Positions 62,971 through 64,000 of a stretch of 64,000 nucleotides of DNA are shown here, in pieces. The stretch spans positions 1 to 64,000 of the forward strand of contig KB308112.1 of NCBI GenBank assembly GCA_000328365.1. Direction: 5' to 3'. Source of the stretch: Capitella teleta (lineage: Eukaryota; Annelida; Polychaeta; Capitellidae). Below the pieces are notes generated by a model. The model searched no databases. It was not told the origin of the DNA and saw only the letters and a list, made by a program, of their open reading frames with translations. The translations under genes and the position numbers were made by a program. Every line of letters starts with the position of its first letter. Position 1 is the stretch's first letter.

Positions 62971-63309
62971 TTGCCTACATTATTGTATGGTGGTTTCAAG
63001 CCAGCAGTTTTTGGCGATAACCAACCGCGTTTGAAAGTATCGGAAAATTGACGGCGATTTCTTGACGACAGCTGGAAAGAGCGATGGATATCTCTCTTGA
63101 CTTGCTCCTTTATAATAATACCCTTGCGAAGAAATTTGCATCCCCCAAGAGCAGCGTGACTCCAGAGCGCCTCCCTCCTATAATGACACAATCACACTAT
63201 ACGTTGCATTAAAATTCCTCGTAGATTGTTAATAGTCGAGGTGGGAGCTATCTTAGCCGTCGCCAGTGGCTGGCTTATTGCTTTTCATGACTGACTTGAA
63301 CTTTTCGCG

Positions 63310-63970
63310 GGGGGGGGGGGGCAGAAAGCTGGCCAAGGGAGACCATTCATATATTCAAAACCAAGAAATTTCTGGATTTACTTGGCTTTGTGGCATGGTA
63401 CGTTGTCATCTTGAAGCAAAAAAAAAAAAAAAAAAAAAAAATACTCATGCTAGGTGTCCCAAGCAAATGGAAGAATGTTTTCTTCCCGGATGCTCGTGTA
63501 GCCCATTTAATTGGTTCAGGATGCCATCCAGAAAAACGATTGAAGATTTTGCAAGTGATGGAAAGCTGCACAAGTTATTGATCCACCACCGCAGCTAGGT
63601 TAAAATCTGGGCTAGACACACGTCTCAGGATACAATTCATGTTTGCGCCACTGCATCTGGTTCCTGTCACCTTGCATGTACAACTGAAAAACCGGTCTCA
63701 TCGCTGAATGCCACATTCTGCCATTGGGCATCTTGGATTTGGAGGTACGTGGGTTCTGGCCCAGTTGAGGCGAGGCGAGCATCCCGGTGTCTGTCGGTAA
63801 GCAAGGGCTTTCACACAAGCCTCCTGGGTCACAGGCCAGCCCGAATCAGTGTGGCGTTCACCAGTGTACGGGAAACCCGGATTTCCCTGATCCTCTGTCA
63901 TCGAGCTCGAAGGGTGCTCGCTGTTGTTGTCCTGTTTTACTCGCAAAGACGGATCAGAAAGCGATAATTT
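63310..63970 (-). mobile_element. Decayed Tc1/mariner transposase fragment
   Basis: On the minus strand the pieces LNWARTHV, QNVAFSDETGFS, LQDDNVPCHKAK and EYMNGLPWPAF appear in the order found in Tc1-type DDE transposases (catalytic Asp regions FSDE and QDDN-x-PCH-x-AK). They are in different frames, with stops and an A/T run expanded between them at 63419-63440. The N-terminal DNA-binding part lies in or beyond the window end. The inverted terminal repeats were not identified. Confidence 0.8.
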
Positions 63971-64000
63971 TTTTCTGAATTTTTTTGTGGGCGACCTGGT

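Overview
The window is animal nuclear DNA. It is AT-rich and holds multi-exon genes with GT-AG introns, AATAAA-type polyadenylation signals, a tRNA-derived SINE, short DNA transposons and long simple repeats. The clearest markers are a complete huntingtin gene, a TRPC cation channel, a hexokinase, Mediator subunit MED28 and a testis-specific serine kinase (TSSK). Most introns inside genes are only about 45-75 bp, while intergenic spaces and one TRPC intron run to several kilobases. That pattern suits a marine invertebrate with small introns (for example a tunicate or a sponge), but I cannot name the phylum from sequence alone.

Layout. 1-2840: no gene; a long TTA microsatellite. 2962-4173: two possible exons of unrecognised gene(s). 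6277-8841, minus: hexokinase without its first exon, with two alternative last exons. 8842-17746: mostly empty, with an AGGTCA cluster, a small hAT-like MITE and a SINE with perfect target-site duplications. 17780-19169, plus: MED28, interrupted by a 50-N gap. 20651-21439, plus: a small unrecognised gene. 21705-23078, plus: TSSK-like kinase. 23079-27524: empty. 27525-30234, plus: a glutamine-rich protein with two different amino-acid repeat arrays around a divergent forkhead-like domain. 32908-44348, plus: huntingtin, 45 coding exons, 2997 residues. 45454-57909, minus: TRPC channel, 15 coding exons, 1097 residues, convergent with huntingtin; its 7.4-kb intron 2 carries a piggyBac-like element and other repeats, and a smaller intron carries a mariner MITE. 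59535-60506, minus: an intronless, unrecognised 323-residue protein made of two copies of one module. 60507-64000: repeats, including a perfect 32-bp hairpin and a decayed Tc1-like transposase.

The genes do not form a pathway; they are ordinary neighbours on a chromosome. The points most worth following are the polyglutamine-free huntingtin with an intact N17 segment, the duplicated hexokinase terminal exon, the repeat-built forkhead-like protein, and the two-module protein at 59535-60506. For the huntingtin, TRPC and TSSK models, the exon lengths I set by eye sum to a multiple of three (8994, 3294 and 1161 bases), which supports the boundaries.
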